Source: Antennarius striatus (taxonomy: Eukaryota > Chordata > Actinopteri > Lophiiformes > Antennariidae). Taken from it: a stretch of DNA of 64,000 nt. The stretch's first letter is position 1; every line of letters begins with the position of its first letter. Both the position numbers and the translations under genes were made by a program. This document shows positions 34,656 through 54,293 of the stretch, piece after piece. The stretch lies in the NCBI RefSeq assembly GCF_040054535.1, contig NC_090787.1, positions 16,258,001 through 16,322,000 of the forward strand, in the 5' to 3' direction. The notes below the pieces were generated by a model. The model was not told where the DNA came from. It was given only the letters and a program-made list of their open reading frames with translations, and made no database searches.

Positions 34656-36878
34656 TATACTTTTCTGTAGCACCACCTTCACCATGAAACCATGTATCCA
34701 GCTAAACATCAGCAGTGATAGCATTGCAAGCATGTCAGCATTGCTAACAAAGCCTTAAGCATAGCAATGGACCGCTGCAGGTATGTGTGGGTAAAATATC
34801 GCTGTTTGTATTAGATAAATAACAAAGTGTCCACTCACACACGTGCATGTTGAAATCATGAATTGCTGCATTTGTTTGTGTGAGGACACATGAAATCATC
34901 AGCCTGCATTGACGTCAACTAATCCTTCTGCACAATGCAGCCACCAGTCTGCAAGGTGTTTACAATTCAGCCATTCATTCAGATTGCAGAGGTGTGTGTG
35001 CGTGTGCGTGTGTGTGCATGCGTGGGAGAGTTTTTTTAAGTGGGTCATGTGTGTTTGCGCAAGCAGACGGAAGGCAGGGACAGGGTTTGAGTTCGAGCGC
35101 AAGAGTTAGTCGGGCGGATTGTTTTCAACCAGAAGCAATATGTTGTTCCAGCCAAGAAGTCATGAGACTTTTTTGAATTTGTCAAGGTAATTAGATTTGC
35201 TCCTCTTTTTTCCTCCTTTCACTCTTCTTTTCATTCCCATTCGTCCGCTTGCCTTCGTGGTGTGGGTCACATACTCAGATCCTTTCCGTTCTGTTTATCT
35301 ATCACGTAGCAAATCCTCTACTTGGCTTTTGTCTCCGTTAATTTATGAGACAATCCACACGTCCAAGCTGCTCCCTTACATCAGTTATTTCCTGTCTCTC
35401 TTCCACAAAGCTATTGCGTGACCTGAGGTCAAATGACAGGAACAAGCACTCTGTTGAAAGGAAGTGAGCGTACATCCTGTTGACGTCATGATCTTGGGTT
35501 CACTTCACTTGAGGGGGAAAAAAATGACAATATTACCAATAAATACCTGTTTAGAACAAGCAAGGCCCCTAACAAAGAAGACAAGAAAGGCAGAGAATTA
35601 GTCAGGAAATCATTCAGTGTTTTCATCAAAGTTTTCTCCCCAACTTCAACTGAAAACCATCGACCCACTAAGGTGCAGGGCTCATCATAATAAAGCAAGT
35701 CTAGCAGCCGCTCCCCAGGGGAATGGAGGGGAAAATCCCTTTCAGTTCATGACAGCATGAAGCCATTGACGCAAGAGATGAAAAAAACATATGGAAGGAC
35801 GGGGGACTGCAAAAATGGAAAAGCTCCGGAGTCACAATAAAGTACATCTTTCCCATCTGGAACAAACACGTACACAAAAAGCTTTTCACATTAAATGAAA
35901 AGACATGTGAACACCTGCATTCTCACCATAGTCGTCTCACTTTTGTTTCTCAGTAATTTCAAGTTTGCCTCTTTATGTGGGCAGAATGTTGTGTTTAATA
36001 TCTGATAGCAGCTGTGTGAGCAGAAACGCACGCAGCAGGATGATCCCAGTCTCAATATACCCTCTGTAGGAATTCCTGTGTCCGAGCTCACGTTACACGT
36101 CTGTTTAAAAAAAAAAAAAAGAAAGGCTGTTCCAGTTTCATAAGCCTCAGGTTTGCAAGGTCACTGAGAGAAAATAGTGACGTGTGACCCTGATTTCAAA
36201 AAAGTTTGATCAGCCTGTGGACCATGAATAATTTAGATATTGTCAGGATATTTCACCTGATCTGCTTTAAGATAATATATGTAATCTCTCTTAATAACAT
36301 AACGTTTGAAATTGGGAGTGTTGCAGCAAAAACAGGTGAGTGAACAGAGAGTTGTTGAAAGGCTCAGTCAGGGTGAGGTTCACCACTAAAGGATTTTACC
36401 ACAGCATCTTTGGAACATTTGACAAAAAACATTTTGGTAAACAGGATTATTTTCCAAATTATTGTTGTTTTGATTTCCATTTTCTACACCCAACCTTTTA
36501 GGAATTGGTGTGTACAAAAATAGCATAAATAAAGTCAGTAAGTAGCAGCTTGAGCTCCTCGCAGCTAGCCCTAACCCTTACCTCACAGGGTAACAGATTC
36601 ATCTTAATTCTACTGCAGCGCCAGTTGTTTATGAAGAACGCAAAAAGTTTGTTTGGATAAATTTCCAATAAATAGACTTTTATTAAAGTTATTTATAATT
36701 TAAAAATCTAACTTTTTATTGAATTTATATAGGGTGGGGTAGAGGTGAGAGTAGGGCAGGATGAAATCTTCCACAAGACAAACACAAAAACAGCTCTACA
36801 TACATTCATGTTTCATGTTTATTTTTTTATTTGTTTGTTTGTTTGTTTGTTTGTTTGATTGATTGATTGTTTGTTTGT

Positions 36879-36914
<36 letters not shown>

Positions 36915-37200
36915 TTGTTAATAAATTTATTTATTTCATTATGCTGTCTGCCATTTTTTGGTACCATCTGTAAAAAGTAAACGGTGACTCATCTTCAAGA
37001 TTAGACACATACTCTTGCCCACAAACAGCTGAGAAGTATTTACGATCCTCCAGAGGAAAACATTTGTTTCCCTACTGGCTACCAGCTCATATTTATCAGT
37101 TTGAGCACCATGAATCTCTTCACATGAACCCACAGGAGAACTGCGTTAGAAGAAACAAGTATTTTCACATGAGAGCTAGAAAGAGGTCACTTGTGACTGA
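34656..37200. other. Intergenic; TTTG/TTTA simple repeat
   Basis: No gene recognised. A compound tetranucleotide tract (TTTG)n-(ATTG)n-(TTTA)n occupies about 36826-36935. Short open frames at 35200-36090 show no family resemblance. Confidence 0.5.
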
Positions 37201-37648
37201 GGCCCCGTCCACACGATGACGGATTTTTTAAAAACGCGACTTTTCTGTTGCGTTTACGCCTTCCGTCCGGAACGAAAATGCAACTTTTCGAAAACGCTGG
37301 CCGAGGTGGATTTTTTTTAAAAACGCTGGGTCTGCGTTGTCGTGTGGACGGCGTATCCCCGGGACTTTTTAAAAACGCTAACGTCTTGCGTGCGACGAAA
37401 ACCGCTGTGACGTCATATTTATGCGTGTTGTTACAACAAAACACGGAGGATTCCTATTGGATAAAATTCGACTCAATACTGCCACCACATGGTTTGGCAT
37501 GCTTATAGCCGTCTTCGAAAACGCACTGGTGCGTTTACATGTGGACGGAGATTTTTTTTAAAATGCTGTCGTGTGGACGCGAATCGTTATTGATGCGTTT
37601 TTAAAAAGTTGCGTTTTTAAAAAAATCCGTCATCATGTGGACGGGGCC
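37201..37648. mobile_element. MITE with GGCCCCGTCCACACGATG termini (copy 2)
   Basis: A 448-bp element bounded by GGCCCCGTCCACACGATG and the inverted CATGTGGACGGGGCC. It is closely similar to 1761-2235, sharing the segment that contains GAGGATTCCTATTGGATAAA and CCACCACATGGTTTGGCATG. The two copies differ by small deletions and substitutions. No coding capacity. Confidence 0.82.
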
Positions 37649-40600
37649 CAACTAAGATGCTTGTAACATCAATAACTAAAGCGCTTGATGTCCTGTTTCC
37701 TATTGAATTTCTTTTCTGACGCCGGGATTTATTTTTCTTTTCACAAAAAATCCTCCCAAATACAATTATCTTACAGAATCAATACACAAATTTACTTTTA
37801 TGTAGTCTGTATTTCCAAATCCAAGTATTTATTCCATTTGTTCATTTTGCAGTGAAAACAGTGAGGGCCTCAGATTTCGTTATTCATGCAGGTCAGATTT
37901 TAAATTCATTTTCTTCTGCAGGACGGAGGCTCTCAGAAGAAGTGCTCTGCTCTGCTATGGCAGGTGGCCCTCGCATGTCATAAAGTATTGAAGAGCTGAA
38001 GCGGCTGCCCTGAACTCTGGATTTTGCAACAGAAAAGCCCAGTTGTCCCCTGAGAGACACCGCCACAACCTGGAGAGCAGCGTCTGCCTGGACAAGCTGA
38101 CAAGGCACCACAGTCTGACTCATAGGAGCTCCACACTCCATCCAATGCACCATCTCGGCCTATCTGTGCAAATTAGCGTCAAACTCTTCTCAGGGGCACA
38201 AACGGGTTTTAATATGCATGGGTCCGTGTGCCAGTAATACGGTGCACTTGTGGTTTCTGCCCCAGTAATCTGTTAAATCATCAGCGCACAAAAATGTCTT
38301 AAATTTATCATGCCCACATTTCATTTTCACATTTCCGATTCCAGTCTGTCTGGCATGCGCTTAGAGAATGTGACGGTAGAGATTGATGTGCTTGGCCATC
38401 AATCTCATTTTGTGAACGCTGGCTGAGTCCAGAGCAGAACAGGACAGTCCTTGTGTTGTCTAAAGTGACCAAACACATTACAACAGCAGGGATGGAAAAA
38501 AAATTCCTCAAGAATCTCAGTCATCGTCCATGTGAGTGTTACACCGCAGGAACTGTCTTGGGGTCATTTATGACCAAGCAGTTATGCAAAACTTGCATAC
38601 TGATAAGCAGATTTCTTTACATGCTTTGGTGGGTTACATTATTTTATTTTTCTACAATCATAGAAAAACAAGAGAAATCTGAGAAAACCATCCTTTTTGT
38701 TGTTCAGCCACAATCCTTTAAATGGATGTACAGGGTGGACAGGATCTTTAGCTGTGGCATAAAACTGGAAACTCTAACTGTAATTTTCATTTGAGGTGAA
38801 AATCAGTGCATTTCCTTGAATTAAAATTATTTTGCACCTTCCGGTTATCAGGACAAGCTAGAACTGTTCTTTGGTTATTATTTAAATGCAGTCTTTCTGC
38901 ACTCTGACATGATTAACTGACACCTTTTCAAGATTTGTGGACTCTGTTGCATTTATTTTGACATTTGCTTGTATATTTTGTCAAAAGTCTAAATGTTAAA
39001 ATGCTAATCATTGCCTTTCTATCTGTATATTTTCCTTTCTATTTGTATATTCTTGGTGGGTTATTTATTACTCTTTCTATTCGGTGTTGGTACTACTTTC
39101 TATGTGCTGGTGGTTTCTGTGTGTTTTTGTTAGAAAAACAACTTAAATCACATTTAGTATTATATTTGTCAACTATATCCATCTCTTGGATGTATTAGAT
39201 TCACCCATACTTTTTATTCATGTAGTTGGAACCAAGATTAAAAATACAAGAAGTGACTCAATCAATCCCAGAATAGTTTTCCAACAAACTGCTCCTTCCT
39301 ATGTACCAAAACAAATACGGTCAGATTTTTGTATTTCTTATAATATCCATTTTGGATGTATTTGGAAGGACAGAATCATTAAACTCTGGACACAGACAAA
39401 ATACTGAAAGGTCTACAGTTGTTGTGTTTATGGTGGTTTTTATCAAGTATTATAAAAAGCATTTCAAACTTTGTTTTTTAGGGTTCACATAAGAAAATGA
39501 CCTCATGCAACCTGCAAGGTTCAAAATAGTAAAACCAAAATTCTTGCCCCCCTCTTCTTTTTTTGTTAAATGTTAAAATGTTAAATGTTTTTCAGTTCTT
39601 CTTTTTCATATGCTCAAATATTTCACCAGATTATTTTGTGGACCAAAAAAAAAGAAAAAAAAAGATGAGCATCCAGTAACGTAAACATAATGAAAAGAAA
39701 TGCAAAAACCTGTGTCGTAAAGTAAATTATAACTTAATAGAATATACTTTGTGAGTAGAAGCAAACAAACCAGCACAGGTACAAGCATCTTAAGGCTCCT
39801 GACACCAAAGTAAGACTATGTGGGGACAAAACGGATGTTCATATGGTCAGAGCTCAGTTCAGTGAGATTCAGGCTAACAATGAATATACTGTATTTCACT
39901 GAGCTACCAGACTGGAGGAGAACGGTTGATGTCTCACATGAAATCTAATTCCAGCAGGATGTCCTGACTGACCCGATGTGAAGGGTGTGAAAGACACGAT
40001 GTATAAGATATAATTTGAGGTCTTAGTGTCCAAAGGAACAGCCTCCCTAACTGAACTTTGGCTTGAGCTGCATTTTTTACTCAGAGAAAAAAAAAATCTA
40101 ATTGCATTTAGAAACGTAAACACAATGAGAGACTTACTGAAAGTTTTCCAGACGGCTAAACAACCACTAGTGGGAGAGAAGTGGCTCCAAACTGGATCTC
40201 TCCTTAAGGTTACTGTAAGAAAACAAGAGAACCAGTAAACTTGCGTCTGTTCTGAAGTGTGTGTTATCTCTCCTTGTGTCCCGTTGCTTTATTTCCATTT
40301 TCTTTATTACACCAAGCTTCCAAAGGCAATAACAATAAAGATGTCCGTTCTAAAAACACTTTTTGGACAACCGCCACAGATGTAAACTGTATCCCCGTGT
40401 TGCCTCTGATAAAGAGCAGAGGTTGGTCCCCCCCCCCCACCATCACCATCACCACCACCACCCCTCACTCCCCAGGAGGCCTGTGTTTGACGCAAGACAG
40501 AAATCAGAGCAAACACCCACTTTACCCTCTTCTTTCTACACTTTTGCCTCTGATTCAGTCACATACTACACAGCTTCAATATATATTCACCCCCACCCCC

Positions 40601-42233
40601 ACCCACCCCCCACCACCACCACAGAGACTTTTTCCTGCCACTGACAACAATTTCTTGAGTGTCATTTACATTTGTTCCCACTGCAGGACAAAATCTATGT
40701 GTTAACTCCTGGTGAGGACATGAATCAAAGAGGAGACGAGAGCTGGCAGGGTAGGTGTCTCTGTCTCTCTCTCTCTGTTCATTAGATGACAAGCTTGTTA
40801 TTTTGCCTGAGGAATGATGCAAATGTCCACAATTAAAGCCAGGACATGCTCTTCCTCTGTGCTAACTCTTTCCCCCAATTCACAGTCACATGAATAACGT
40901 GTGATTCCTCACAATGTTCTCCATTGTCCCGTGTTCCTGTCGGCTAAAGAGGCATTTCCTCTCGCAAATCAAGCCCATCTCCTGAACTCCCTTTTTTTTT
41001 TTTTTTTTTTTTTTTTTCCAAGAACGACCTGAATGTTCTCCAGGTAAAAGTTTGATTTGAAATCAACATTGCTCTAGGATATGTCTGACCTTAAACAAGG
41101 GAAATTACAGAGTGCAAACTCATAAAGAGCTGGATTTCACATGCGTACTTGTAGTAAAACAAAGGAAATTGAGGAGCGACAGTGAGTTAAGACTGAAGCT
41201 GATACTTTATAGAGCCTGTGGTAGCTGTGGTCAGAGAGGACCTTAGTTAAGAGAAGACGAGAGGCCAGAGCGTGGGTCAGAGAAAAGGTGAGGCTGTAGA
41301 ATATCCTCTTCATATCCACTTCATTCATTACCCATACCTCTACCTCTGCTTTTGCTTTTTCACCATGCCAACCCCCCAACTTTAATATTTTACGACATAA
41401 ATTATATGTCCAAATTTATTCCATTTCATTTCCACATTTTATCTTAGTACTTGTAGACATGGGCGGTCAGTCCGAAGTCAAAATTCTAAGAATTAGGTCA
41501 GAATAACATCAGGGAATAATATCAGAGTCCTGAGAATAAAATCGAAATGTGGACTTTTTTTAAACTCTCTCTTTCTCTCGTTCTTCTACTACAAATTATA
41601 AATTAATCCAGAGATCTAACTGAGTGTTTCAAGCATCAAGACTTTGTCTTAAAATGTTTTTCTTACACTTGCTTAGAATAGTTTGTGTTTTAACCACAAA
41701 CTTTAATTAAATAATGTTATCATATTGTCCATAATATGAATTAACTGCCTCCTTCTGAATAAATATTTTGGTAATGTTATGATGTTCATGTGAAAGGAGG
41801 GGGCAGTCATTTAGTTGGTTTAGTTAAGATTTATTTTATTTGCTTCTTTCCAAACATTTCAAGTTTTCTTGTTGTCGAGCGCATATTGGGTTATTGTTCA
41901 GGAATAAAAAGGGAAAATAATTAACATTTCATAGAAGCATCGATTAACCACAAAAGCTGCAGTGTGAGATTTGGAGAAAGACATTTCATGCTTACATAAA
42001 TGTTCCTGACAAGTGGAAGAGCTGAAAATCAGTTCTCTCTCTGTCCTTCTTATTGAACGGCCACACAATGAATGTAGCCAGCAGACCTGCACGTCGTATA
42101 TCTGCTGGCTACAGGGCGGGGTACACCCTGGTGAGACGCCAGCTCATGGCGGGGACACATGAAAGATGAACAAGCACTAATGCACACCTACAGACACGAT
42201 CAGTTTTGTTCACCACTGATAATATTTGTGACA
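37649..42233. other. Intergenic, no gene recognised
   Basis: About 4.6 kb without a recognisable gene. Landmarks are C-rich tracts at 40427-40465 and 40590-40622 (G-rich on the reverse strand) and a run of about 27 T at 40991-41017. The open frames at 40259-40822 arise from the C-rich tracts. A block at 37900-38230 has less biased composition and short reverse frames but no known domain. Confidence 0.5.
40590..40622 (-). other. G-quadruplex-capable tract on the reverse strand
   Basis: The + strand reads five C, A, five C, A, three C, A, six C, then (ACC)n. On the reverse strand this gives four G-runs of at least three with single-base loops, which satisfies the usual intramolecular G4 pattern. 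A related run at 40427-40465 lies 130 bp away. No adjacent gene is visible. Confidence 0.6.
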
Positions 42234-42238
42234 GGGAT

Positions 42239-42330
42239 GGCTCTGTGGCGCAATGGATAGCGCATTGGACTTCTAGTCAATTCAGAGAGATGAGATTCAA
42301 AGGTTGTGGGTTCGAGTCCCACCAGAGTCA
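42239..42330 (+). tRNA. tRNA-Arg(UCU) with 19-nt intron
   Basis: The acceptor strand GGCTCTG (42239) pairs with CAGAGTC (42323-42329), with one G-T pair. The D arm is GCGC-AATGGATA-GCGC. The anticodon stem TTGGA/TTCAA brackets loop CTTCTAA with anticodon TCT at 42272-42274. The T arm is GTGGG-TTCGAGT-CCCAC. The intron is 42276-42294, after position 37, as in vertebrate tRNA-Arg(TCT) genes. The A box (TGGCGCAATGG) and B box (GGTTCGAGTCC) are intact, and a TTTTT terminator follows at 42332-42336. The discriminator is A (42330), whereas the human genes I recall have G. The mature tRNA would be 73 nt before CCA addition. Probably functional. Confidence 0.93.
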
Positions 42331-42331
42331 G

Positions 42332-42336
42332 TTTTT
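42332..42336 (+). terminator. Pol III T-run terminator of tRNA-Arg
   Basis: Five T residues one base after the discriminator base of the tRNA gene, the usual RNA polymerase III stop. Confidence 0.75.
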
Positions 42337-42361
42337 GAAAACCTTAATTATTGTACATATA

Positions 42362-42560
42362 TTAGAGGAGGCAGCAGCTCAGTCCACTAAGTCTTGGGCT
42401 GTGGAATGGAAGTCGCTGGTTTGAGACCTGTGTCGAGCAAAAATTTCAGTGTCAGTTCACCTCCTGAGCACTGATGAGGCGCTCTTGAGCAAGGCACCGA
42501 CCCCTTCATGAGTTGCTCATTGGAGGCGCACCACGAAGGAGCTGCCCGCCGTCTAACTCC
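42362..42560 (+). mobile_element. tRNA-derived SINE copy
   Basis: Contains an A-box/B-box-like head (GCAGCAGCTCAGTCC ... GCTGGTTTGAGACC), followed by CACCTCCTGAGCACTG and GAGCAAGGCACCGACCCC. The tail matches the reverse-strand fragment at 6605-6735. It lies only 30 bp after the tRNA-Arg gene but is a separate element: its head does not resemble tRNA-Arg(UCU). Confidence 0.65.
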
Positions 42561-42590
42561 CCCTTATCTGCATGCCCACAAGCCCCTTGT

Positions 42591-42624
<34 letters not shown>

Positions 42625-42749
42625 AACGAGCCCATACACACACTATATATATGCATTTAACTAATAATCTTTGTGTGTAGAGTGGACTAATTATTTATCT
42701 ATGAGGATCAATGCAGGTAACAGATTTTTTTTTTTTTTTAATTTAAATC

Positions 42750-42905
42750 CACCAATACTGCCTGTTTTTAGAGGTGGGGGGAACCCCAGAGAACCCTCAC
42801 AAACACAGGGGGAACATACAAACTCTGCACAGAAGGGAATCAAACCACGAATCTTGTTGCTGTGAGACAACAGCGCTACCCTCTGCACCACCGCACCTCC
42901 CTGAA
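42750..42905 (-). repeat. Partial copy of teleost dispersed repeat (reverse)
   Basis: The reverse complement gives the B-box-like and TGCATGTTC-like region of the repeat at 32600-32945, ending near its GGTGGTGCAG 5' terminus at about 42890. A T run precedes it at 42727-42740. Confidence 0.55.
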
Positions 42906-45600
42906 GGAGTCTTCTTAATTTCCCTGAGGGACTCTTCCCTAAAGAAAATTAAAGTTCTATTTCTCCATCAAACACATTTCTTAATGTTAACACTGAGGAT
43001 TGTTTTTGCTCTGAAGCTTTGAACTCTTTTCAGGATTTTACTCCCTCCTTTTCAAGTTATTTCATGCAGTTCCAGGAAACCCTACAGAACAGAACCCAGC
43101 TTATTGTTCTGAACTTAGGTAATAAAGATCACTGGACACACCCTGGTCTTCATTCTGAAGTATTTAACGGTAATGTTTTAATAGAAGTATTGATTTCAGG
43201 GAGGATTGGCAGTGACGATGAAACCATTTGGAGCTCTGACGCAAGTGAAACTTTGTGGATGGGGGTCGTGAGCGTTGATGCCGTGACCCAGTGACTCCAC
43301 TCGGGTGAGTTAGATGATGGCAGCGAGGCAGTGTGATGGGATGGGATGTGCCAGCAGGACTGTTGCTGACACTGGCAGCGGTACTGAGGAACAAGAGGCC
43401 CGCGTCCAGCCCAGTGACGAGCATCTCTGTCACCACAAGCAGCCCAGCTCTGGCTGAGAGGACGATCAGACTCAGTTGGAAGCACTGAGACAAGGACATG
43501 TCATTCACACCACTATGTGTGTGTGTGTGTATTCTATTGTTACTTCCCCTCTAATACATTAACACTAAAACTCAACAGGACACAAACTGTATTCCATAAA
43601 CAAGATGCCTGGTCACTGATATATTATTTTATGGAGGGATAAATCTATATCCTAATTCTGTGAAACTTCACATATTTACAGTTGGACTGAGCTACTGGTC
43701 TAAAGTTATAACTTAAAAGGTGAGAGCTTTAAACATTCTATTTTTAAAAAACAAAACCTGATTCCAGATACGACTGGATTGTCTCAAAGATATGCTTGAG
43801 TCCATCTTTGAACATTTCATACAAATCTGTCATTTGATCATTGTGTGATCCTGATTTTAAAAAAGCCTGATAATGAAGCCAATCAATTATCCTCCCGGAC
43901 AAATGTAGTAAACTAGATCAGTGCGAATAGCGATAGTATAGTTTTTTTTGTTTTCACATTTTAACACAAAAAATAATCTCTGATGGGATTTCAAGAAGGT
44001 GGTTTGAGCGCTTATACAGATGTAAATGTTCACTGGAGGACAAAGAGAATAAATGACCTGTTTGAGGTGAAAATGCTGCGACATTAGAGCGATGGAGCTT
44101 CTAAGAGCAGATCTTTAAGAACCCATTCTGCATCGGATGTGACGAGCAGGTGTTCCACAGGTCATGTGACTTTATGATCTGTCGGGCAATTCAGAGATCA
44201 TTATATTAATTGGGATTCATCCTCCAGGGACCATGAATATCATGTTTGCTGTCATCACCTTTGTGGAAAATATTGACTCAAACACAGCACTTTTATGTAA
44301 TTTTGAAAGCTTTGAGCATTTTGACATCAGGAAGTGATTAAATCTATGGTCTGAAATGTTTATTGAGTGGCATAAAACTTTCTCTCCTTCATCTGTGTAT
44401 GAGAGGACTCAGACGCAAAAATAAACATCTAGTTTGCAGTTATACGCCACGAGTAAGGAAAGCATTGAAAGTCAGGGAGGGAACCGGATGGGCATCATAC
44501 TTAAAGTTCAAAATAACTCAGTTTTTCAATCAAGGTGTTTATTCTCAAATAGTTTCACGTCATTCTCATTGCGTCAAGAGCATGATGAGCGTAGTTACAA
44601 CCAATCAGATCCAATCAACGGCCAACTGGGAAAAATACCATTAACCGTTTAAGTTTCTGGCAAGTTAACGTAGGTAGAGAAATTCACCAGACATTCATCC
44701 ACCTCAGGAGACTAGAGTACCACACTGAAAGGTAAAAACTGTCTTAGTTTAACCCCTGAATATCTGATGTTCCAATAGATTCCATGGGTTTACTATATAA
44801 GTCAATATACCTTAGTATAACCTAACATCTTACCTCCTCAGACATTAAAACCTACATAAATGAAACAACTGTGAAAGGAAAAAAAAAATTAGCTAAATTA
44901 CATGTAAAATGTAATTATATATACACATCCTGGAGCTGAGTATTGCTTCCCCTCAAAAAAAGCAAGACAAACCTATGGTAATAAAAAGTGGAGTTTTAGA
45001 TTGAGTATACTATACTGTACCATATGCCGAGGAGTAAATAAATTGAAACCAAGACTGCTGCAATTCATGTAGATATCAAGTCACAAAACAGCATTCATGT
45101 GACTTGGTGACAAGAGTTTGACTTGAATATGTCGTCACTTGATTTGGAGACCGAGGGAGGGTGACGGAGTGGGACGACACAGCCAGAAGACAGGAAGGAC
45201 ACACAAGACCGCACTGTGGTGCAGGCAGTGAATGACAGGACACGTTTGAACGACACAAGAAACAAATCAGTGATGAACCCGTTGCTCTGTCTGCAATGAC
45301 AGCATGTCAGGGTAAACCCAAGAGAGGTCGCCGGGTCATGGTGTAATCCCAGTGTTGAGTCTCTCCTGACTTTCAGTATCAGATGACAGGACAGCTTGTG
45401 ATCTAGTTAGTAGCTGGGTATGGGACTCCTTGACCCTTTGAGGGGTCCTGCTCCATAATGAAGTTTCCGTTTCTATAAGATCAGTTTCACCTTCATGTGA
45501 CATTGGAGCTGGCCGTCACTTCAAATATGTTAATTTTTTTTCTTAATGCTGGTGAGGTAATTCAATATTTGTAAACTGGACTCAAGCCAAATTAAGTTAC
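42906..45600. other. Intergenic, no gene confirmed
   Basis: AT-rich apart from 43150-43510, where two overlapping reverse-strand frames of about 110 codons coexist with moderate GC. Neither shows a known domain or splice-consistent extension. The rest holds no recognisable element. Confidence 0.45.
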
Positions 45601-45603
45601 ATC

Positions 45604-46855
45604 TTTATTCATTAAAATGTTTGAGTCTCCTGTTTAACCTCAACCTATAACCTGTCCACAGGTTGCAGATTTGATTTGTCGCCATCCACTCAAATATTGA
45701 ATGAAAACATTAAATGAAAACATTAGAAGTCTTTAAATGAACGGATACATCTGAACAAAACAAGACCCCCCACGTTCCATTGCAACCTGTATTTTAATGA
45801 CTGAAATCACAGTGGCGATACAGTAATTGGTGAAAACTATGCAGTGTGTTAGTGCTGCCCCCTTCTGGTACAATCAAACATGACATGTAGCCGATAAATA
45901 CTGTACAGGATATACAGTATAAATGAATAGCAAGGTGAGTAGAATTTTTAAAAAGTGTTTTAAGACTTAAAGTAAATCTGCTTTGGGTGATTTGCATCTG
46001 AAAACATCTGTACTTCAAATTTTTTCAAATCTTTAAACAATTAAGACTTGGGTGAAATGTCATTAAATTTAGAAAAGCAAGTGATATTCTCATAATAATC
46101 ACACAAGTCCCTTCAAATAAAGTGGTGTCAAAAAATAGTGGAGCAGATTAAAAGATCTAATACTAAAAATGTAATGTTCATTTGCAAAAAGGCAGACCAA
46201 AACAAGTGAGGTACTGAGTGAGGAAAACAAAATCAACCAAAGAACTAATCAACAAAAGTAAAGAACTACCCATATTTCTATGATCACAAGACCTACGTGT
46301 TAAATGTGATGGTAAACAAAGATTATCCAATACCCTCAATATAAAACAGGTTTTTAAAAAAATAATGGAAACATCATGCTTGAACATATCTTTAGAAGGA
46401 GGGTTGTATATCAGCCTTTAAGATATCCCATTAAAAATCTAAAAACTATCGGAATACATTTTAACTTTCTATACTTCAGCCCGAGCTCATTTCTTCAAGT
46501 CAAATCTTTAAAAAACAGGTTAATAATTCATAGCTTCTTTTTTTATATGTTTCAAAGACCGTTACATAAATGGTAATAACAGAAATCTGTTCCAGTGACA
46601 GAATGGCTCACTTTTTTTCCCCCATTAAATTGTGAGGTATGATGAATCTTCAAATATATTTAAAAATGATTTAAGAATGTTCTGAATTAAAACTAGACAA
46701 GGACCATTCCTTATTTAGAATGGCCTTCAAAAACAGGAGAAACAATCCAGACCAGTGGTTCTACAACATCATCCTCTGGGGGGCCCCCATGCCCACCCAG
46801 CAAGAGCCATTAGACCCCAAAACAGGGGCACCATCTGGTCAGACTGAACCAGTGC
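45604..46855 (-). other. cbs: cbs 3' UTR (approximate extent)
   Basis: Sequence downstream of the cbs stop codon on the reverse strand. AATAAA on that strand lies at 45604-45609 and an ATTAAA nearer, at about 45794, so the mRNA probably ends between about 45580 and 45780. No exon or other gene is visible between. The end is inferred from the signals only. Confidence 0.4.

Positions 46856-54293
<7,438 letters not shown>

Noticed and set aside
40259-40822. 148-codon forward ORF and several reverse Gly-rich ORFs
   Set aside because: Low-complexity Pro/His/Gly stretches come from the C-rich tracts; no domain and no splice support.
22461-46855. A cryaa (alpha-A-crystallin) gene expected from human synteny
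   Set aside because: I looked for the characteristic first-exon start and the crystallin core in the listed frames and saw nothing similar. A translated search would be decisive.
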